Assembly (NCBI GenBank): GCA_950295325.1 | Contig: OX485806.1 | Location: 56,475,169 to 56,539,168 of the forward strand | Length of the DNA stretch: 64,000 nt | From: Polytrichum commune | Lineage: Eukaryota; Streptophyta; Polytrichopsida; Polytrichales; Polytrichaceae | Reading direction: 5' to 3' | Part shown: in pieces, positions 58,003-64,000 of the stretch | Position numbering within the stretch: position 1 is the stretch's first letter | Layout of the letters: every line of letters begins with the position of its first letter | The notes under the pieces: generated by a model | What the model was told of the DNA's origin: nothing | What the model saw: only the letters and a program-made list of their open reading frames with translations | Databases searched by the model: none | Made by a program: the position numbers and the translations under genes

Positions 58003-58497
58003 AGGTTAAAAATTAGAGATCAAAAAGGCCAATGCAAAGAAATCAAATAAACCAACATGAGCGAGGTTGGAGAAACTAGCAAGAATAAGCCAGGGCGAGA
58101 TTGGAGAAAAACAACATAAAGAGCCAAGGCAAGATTGGGGATATTGGAAAGAATAAACTAGAGCAAGGTTAGAGAAGCCAAAGCAAGGATCAAGGAGGCA
58201 AGCGCAAGGAAATCAATTAAACCAACATGAACAAGGCTGGAAAAACCAACAAAAGTAAGCCAAGGCGAGATTGGAGAAAAACAACATAAAGAACCAAGGC
58301 AAGATTAGGGAGATCGGTACGAGTAAGCTAGAGCAAGGTCAGAGAAGCCAGTGCGAGGAAATCAACAAAACCAACATGAACGAGCTGGGGAAACCAACAA
58401 GAATAAGCCAGGGTGAGATTGTTAGCAGAGGAAATCCAACAAAGCTTAAAAGATGTCAAAGCAAAGAAACTAGCACAAGCAAGAAGAGAAATTTAAG
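58003..58497. repeat. Degenerate 170-bp tandem repeat (mirror copy)
   Basis: Reverse complement of 20781-21275. On this strand the repeat can be read as a Lys/Glu/Gln-rich frame from 58271 to 58585 with no known domain. Confidence 0.7.
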
Positions 58498-58977
58498 CAT
58501 GAAAACCGCCTTGGAGAGCAGCGTCCAAAAACAAAAACAAAAGAAGGCAGACAACGACACTAGGGGGGGGGAGTTGAGTATTTAAGTCACCAATCGTGAT
58601 GGTAAGGCTAGGTCTCCCGATGGTATTATGCAGCCCCTCCTAAACAAAACCGATGTCGGGTACCCTGAGGGTATCACCCGGCCTTAAACCAAATCCTATG
58701 ACGGATATCCCGAGGGTGTTCCCAGGCAAAGTAAGGTATGGGACCACTAGTGAACCATGAGCCAATTAATGGAGTCATTATACTACTAGCCACCCATTTA
58801 GTGAGTCGTTAGTAAGCCATTACACTAGTACCCACCAATTAGTGAGTCATTATTGAATTAAGTGGGCTATTTGCATTAGTTAGCTACCTACAAATCACCA
58901 AAATTAAGTAGTAAGACCATTTTAAAAGTATAGTGAAACTCAAACTTGACTTAGTCAAATCTATGCCATTTAGATAA

Positions 58978-59238
58978 TTCATGGGCCACCTAAGAAAAGG
59001 TAATGGAAGGTGGAAGGCAATGAAGACCAATAAACTATTTCTTGGATTATTTTTAAAATTACTCCAAACCTAGATATGTATGGATAGATCTTATATGAAA
59101 ATCTACCACATTTAAAAGATGAAGGATATGGATGCCCTTTTTCAAGATTTAAAGAAGTATTTTTCAAATTCTTAGAAGATTTTTTTTTTGACAAATCAAG
59201 AGAATGGTACATGTTAGGCAACATCTTCCACTATATAT
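58978..59238 (-). mobile_element. Retrotransposon LTR-like fragment (mirror copy)
   Basis: Reverse complement of 20040-20300. Confidence 0.45.
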
Positions 59239-60406
59239 ATAGTTAGGATTAGTCTTAGCACATTTTATTCACGACGATAGGCTACATAAAAGCTAGGTCC
59301 TTTGTATCTTTACCATTTTGGAATACGAGAGTTGTAAGCTCAAATTTTTTTCTTAATTATTCGAGGTAGATGCAAAGTAATTGATAACATAGACATCATC
59401 AAGTTAATTATGATTGAGAAATTTGACGAATGCTGAATCAAAATTCACATGAGGTGACATATACTCATAAGTCAAACATTGAAAGTAATTGGGAGAGATA
59501 AATAAAATTTACAAAAATGAGAAATTTGTAAAAATTGAAAAACAAATGTGTGGGGAATGAATTATAGATATGTACATGTGGTAAGAGAAACTATAGGTGT
59601 TGAAAGGTAATTGTGTAATGAGAGACTATAGGAGCTCACATGAGGTGAGAATATATGCATTACAAAGTTGGTAAGTGGGGTTGGGCAATTGAGAGACTTG
59701 TGGAAATATAAAGCACGCCGATTGAGAGAAAGGAAATATTGAAGACATCAAGGAAATCATTCAGAGGAAGAAAAAATTTAAGATTATTGGAATGAGAATG
59801 TAATGGGTTGCATGCAAGGACGTTTAATAATCAAACACATGTATCTTCCTATATCAAAATCCTTATGAGTCTAGATCTAATCAAGTTCTTAATATAAACC
59901 AAATCATAATTAATTCCTTGCATATTTATTTCACTTTGCTAACATTCTTCATATTATAATGATTATTGAACCTACGTTATCTACGTTCATAATTATGATT
60001 GATTGCCTGAGGAAATTAAATACAACTAGTGGTATGCATATAAAAGGTGTCATGACGTGATTTTTGTTATGATGAAATTGAGTATATAATTATGTTGACA
60101 ATATCATAATTGTATTAATCCTGTTTTAAAAATAGTTTGTGGTTGTTTCATCTGAACATCCTTAGAATTAACAGCCACACCACAAATATATTGTAATCCA
60201 TTTAAAACAAGAGCTAAGATACAAGGATTGCACAAAAATATATCGAGGCTATTTATAGTTGATTGTTCATACATTAAGAAGCTACACTAGAAACATATTG
60301 TAATTCAATTATAGCAAAGACTGTAATACAATTTTTGTGACTGTGCTAAAATGTAGACCGTACCACATATAGTTGAGGTTCCAAATGTCGTTGTATGAAA
60401 AAAAGA
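59239..60406. other. AT-rich arm DNA, nothing recognised
   Basis: Mirror of 18872-20039. No gene or repeat found. Confidence 0.5.
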
Positions 60407-61550
60407 TTATTTATAAGAGGGATTGAAAAATTGAGAGGAATTACTAAATTCAAGAGAATGACTCAAAGATGCTTCTTCAAGAATTGAAGAGGAAAATGGG
60501 AAGTTAGTGGAGGCATTACCACCCATGTAGAGAGGAGATCTTTTTCTACAAGATAAAAAAATATCCAACAAAAACTTTATTATTGGTAAGTTGCTATCTA
60601 CACATGTTTCAACAGAAAGATGTTCTGATAACAAAGACTAACAATTGGGGGACTAGAAAGAAGACTCAAAAAAAAGATTTTTTTGGAATGAAAGGTTATT
60701 TAGTTACTTGGACACTTAGTTACTTGTTACCAAAAGGAAACCTGTTATTTGGTAACTTGGTTATTTGGCAACAAAGCAATTTGGAGGAGAAATTAACTTT
60801 TTACTTAGTGACTTGGTTACTTAAGATACTTAGAAGAGAAAATGAAACTTTTTACTTGGTTACTTGGTTAATTACCGATCAAAGATAATAGGGAACTTCA
60901 TACTTGGCAACTTGGTTACTTAAGATACTTAGCTACCTGAAAAAAAATTGAACTAACTACTAGAAAAAAAGAAAAAAAACAACTGCAGCCTATGAAGACG
61001 ATACAATGCTACAACATACGAGGAGTAGTTGACATGATGTAGATCAATGTTTAGAAGTAACACTTGAGCTAAAAGAGGCAACTGCGGCACATGAAGAAGT
61101 TACAACACTGCAACGCACAAGGGAAAGTGAACAAGATCTAGATCAATGCTTAGAAGTAATACTTGAGCTTAGAGAGACAACAATGGTACATGCAAAAGTT
61201 CAACACAAGAAGAGAATTACAAACAATCAAGTTGATATATTAGAAACAATTCTTGGTTGGACATGACTACTTGAGAAGATATCACCAAGAAAATAGTTCA
61301 TTACAATAAAAAAAGACTTTTAAGTTATATTTAAAAATCCATCATGATGCATACAAGGTAGAGGAGCTTTTAAAAGGAGAACAAAGACATCCACCAAAAT
61401 AACAAAAGAAGATAACAACAAACAACAAAGAAATTAGATACTTTAATCATCTTAATCCGGACAACGCTCTAAATCACTACAATACGATCAACCCTATGAA
61501 CAAATGAAGGTAATTGAACTCTACATCAATTAATGGAGTCAGACAAACTC
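60407..61550 (+). mobile_element. Coiled-coil/TTACTTGG repeat family, arm copy
   Basis: From about 60693 to 60945 the words (T)TACTTGG and TTATTTGG recur every 8-25 bp. From 60981 a 99-bp tandem begins. The end (CTTAATCCGGACAACGCTCTAA, 61452) is shared with the spacer copy at 42300-42875. Dispersed copies in both orientations suggest a transposon part, but no transposase, RT or terminal repeat was found, so its class is unknown. Confidence 0.6.
60981..61277 (+). repeat. 99-bp (33-codon) tandem repeat with coiled-coil-like frame
   Basis: Units start at 60981 (AACTGCAGCC), 61080 (AACTGCGGCA) and 61179 (AACAATGGTA), exactly 99 bp apart. Units 1 and 2 match closely at their ends (GATCAATG(T/C)TTAGAAGTAA). 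Since 99 is divisible by three, the frame is preserved: it reads DLDQCLEVILELRETT in unit 2, rich in Glu, Leu and Gln with heptad-like spacing. Unit 1 holds a TGA. The third unit is degenerate. Confidence 0.8.
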
Positions 61551-61790
61551 ACTTGCAAGCTTGCTAAATGTAGATTGTTGTTCCAAAAGTATGAGTAGAA
61601 TTGGTGCACAGGGTATGTGTAATAAATTTTTTCTGATGTTTGTATTGAATAGGAAATGAAGTTTAAAAAGGGTTTGAAGAACTAGTTATTTAAATTGCCA
61701 TGTGCTAAATGAGGGCCATAGCCTAGAATATAGAGAAAGTCGGAATTGTGAAGGCTAGAGTATGATATGAGAAGTTGCATTCCTTAGGGG

Positions 61791-61813
61791 TATATATATA
61801 TATATATATATAT
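61791..61813. repeat. (AT)n microsatellite, 23 bp
   Basis: Mirror of 17463-17487, one dinucleotide unit shorter. Confidence 0.9.
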
Positions 61814-63817
61814 CCTTGAGGATGTGAAAAGAGGGAGGGTTAGGGAAGACCTTGTGAGAGATTTTGTGCGAAGGACAGTAACCTTTTGAAAGTTCACGGA
61901 TTAAGGACTGATTTGACATTGAAGTTGAAATTATCTTGGACTCAAATCTAACTTTATAATCAGATTGTCTGGGTCTGATTCTATGAACTATTGTTTGACC
62001 ACAAATATAATATTAAAACTCTTAACTTCGTAGCAGCCACGATTGAATCAATTGTCTGTGGTAATATTTATATTCAAGTCGGATGTGAAATGGCGATAGC
62101 TTGAGAAATTTCAAACTTGTGAATGTTTAATTGTATGTGCTTATTTCCTAATTACACACATACTTAATTTAAAGAATGAAGGTCCGGCTATAATTTTGTG
62201 TGGTGAATTTTATCCTTCAACGCCAGGATGTACATGGAAGTTACTCACCACAAATTTGAGTTGATAACCTATCCTCAAAAAAATGGCACTCAAAGATGTA
62301 GGAAAATATTACAAAGAATTTCTAAGGGGTACGTGGTGTTTAGATAATCATCAACGCCGACTGATTCAACTAAAAATGCCTCCAGGTTAAGAACTCGTGA
62401 GTCCACGTAATCCATACTCTCCATTATAGTTGATGGCGCAATTGCAAGGCAATCAAGAAATAATAAAAATTACTAATTTGCAAATATGACGCATCTCTGC
62501 TTCTAGTATTATATATTGTCTAAAGGAGTGCATGCCATGGGCCAATCTACTATAAACATTCTTGAGAGGAGAATGAAGGCTAGAGGTCAATAGTTTGAAG
62601 AGATCATTGAAAGGTCAAACGAGACCATAATCTTCCAAGCATTTCCGAGAAGCTTGAGAGTTGTGAGAGGCTATGATCACGTAAGCCTCAACCTAAACAA
62701 AGGTCTTTAATATGAGATGACCATAATTAGTGCATTAAAGTGATTTTAAGTATTGTGATTCACAAGGGACATGATTACGATAAAGACAATGGTCATACAA
62801 TATAATTATAATAATTTATAATAATTTTTTTGGCAATCCTATAAAGATGATTGAATTGCCCATTTAAGTTCCACTAAAAATGACTAATTAAGACCATACC
62901 ATTGCTTCTCCAAAGTGCCCTTGGCCTTGGTTATTATATGCAAACGTGTTACTACATGCGAGACAATTGGCTATGGTTGTGCTTATGCTTCTACACCGCA
63001 CTTGGTCTAGTGAAAATGAACTCACTGCCATACTATTGCCTAGGTAATTAGAGTGAGATGAGTGACTGCCCCTATTGGATGTATTGACGCGAAGAGATTT
63101 TAATTTTCAATCCTCAATCATGATCTAATTGATATTCAAAACCATAAATAAAGTGAAATAACCTTGTATTTTTCCTAATAAAACTTATATGTGACACCTA
63201 GATGATACCAAAATCACCTTTTGAATCTTCCCTGAGTGTTTCCCCGGGTTCTTTTGAAACCAAAAAACTAAACTACAATATGCTTGACCAACCTGGATGT
63301 AGATGATATCTCACACAATCCCAGCCCTATAGAGGAAGATTTAACCCATGTTAGATAGCACGATGATGATTGGGAGGTCGTTTCAGGTTGGTATGCAATT
63401 GCCTATCTTACATTGATGAGTTGTGCTAGCGAAGGACACTCACGTCAGTTGGATAAAAGGTCTAACAAGTTCAAAATTATTGGTGATGTGCAAGAAGATT
63501 TATCAACTCTGCACAAATTGTAACATGAAATATTTTTTTACTCAATTTTTGTAATAAATAAGGATAAAATATCACATTAAATAGCTAAATTTTGTTAGAT
63601 AAATGGACCGCTATTCCGTATCTAGCATGATGTATAGTCCTTAGGCTTGGCCAACAATCCTCTTTGGTGCAATAGATGAACATACTCGTTTTAAATATTA
63701 AAAATTCCAAAACATAAAAAAAAATTTAGACTATAAGCTCGGGGGTTTAGGGGCAAAAATTGTAGAAATAACATGCAATAAAAAATAAGGTCTAATATTC
63801 ATTGTAGATAATTATTA
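61814..63817. other. AT-rich arm DNA, nothing recognised
   Basis: Mirror of 15461-17462. Only short frames are present. Confidence 0.5.
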
Positions 63818-63867
63818 TGTGTGTGTGTATAGATATATATAGATATAGATATAGATATATATATAAT
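63818..63867. repeat. Compound GT/AT/AG microsatellite
   Basis: Mirror of 15408-15460, 2 bp shorter in the TA part. Confidence 0.85.
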
Positions 63868-64000
63868 AAAGAGGATTTTAAAATAATGAAACATGTTTAC
63901 ATGTAAAACACCATCACCTATAATGGCCTCTTTTATTTAATTAGTAGATGTAAAATAACGTGGAAACAATTACTAGGGGTTGCGGGTCTAGGGTAGGGTT

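Larger units (their letters stand above)
47275..64000 (-). repeat. Right arm of the giant inverted repeat (cut by the window end)
   Basis: Reverse complement of 15274-32003. The retrotransposon relics read forwards (plus strand) in this arm, so their detailed description is given under this arm's coordinates. At the inner edge (47275) a copia LTR relic continues without interruption into the spacer. The arm is still matching at the last base of the window. Confidence 0.97.

Noticed and set aside
47275-64000. Reading the two copia-rich arms as independent transposon insertions in opposite orientation
   Set aside because: The similarity continues unchanged through at least four unrelated elements, microsatellites and unique AT-rich DNA, so it is a segmental duplication rather than separate insertions.

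Overview
The window is nuclear DNA of a land plant. The main evidence is a complete, intron-rich gene for a chloroplast-targeted chlorophyll synthase, set among decayed Ty1/copia and Ty3/gypsy retrotransposons and a plant-type telomeric repeat, (TTTAGGG)n. The protein departs from the angiosperm enzymes I remember, so a non-flowering plant is possible, but the sequence alone does not settle the clade.

Layout. 1-2040: GC-richer block with no recognisable gene. 2040-6160: mostly AT-rich intergenic DNA, with a 13-bp inverted repeat in a GC-rich island and a candidate 0.7-kb element with 19-bp terminal inverted repeats. 6160-13382 (minus strand): the chlorophyll synthase gene, rebuilt here from 14 exons (444 codons plus stop). 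13383-15273: upstream DNA with nothing recognised. 15274-32003 and 47275-64000: two arms of one inverted repeat of about 16.7 kb, nearly identical. I found one substitution and two 2-bp changes in AT microsatellites. 32004-47274: a 15.3-kb spacer unique within the window.

The arms hold a layered graveyard of transposons. A chain of four related copia LTRs (A-D) is separated by different gene pieces: gag, then integrase-RT-RNase H, then a second RNase H. A solo LTR of 1,890 bp with a 5-bp target duplication sits inside LTR A. Further out are a Ty3/gypsy pol relic, a second gypsy RNase H relic, and several tandem repeats, one with a 33-codon unit. All stop codons and frameshifts are shared by both arms, so the arms were copied long after the elements died. 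The outer end of the right arm lies beyond the window.

The most striking point is the inner end of the left arm. At the base where the arms stop matching, (TTTAGGG)3TTTAGG begins. On the right side a copia LTR relic runs unbroken across the breakpoint. This suggests the left junction is the derived one, joined through telomere-like sequence. An assembly artefact remains a real alternative.

The spacer carries a Ty3-type gag relic with zinc knuckles, a 180-bp tandem array, a retropepsin relic, a 39-bp tandem array, a minus-strand copia relic (LTR, leader, RT) and a second copy of a repeat family also found in the arms. Only the chlorophyll synthase gene looks functional.
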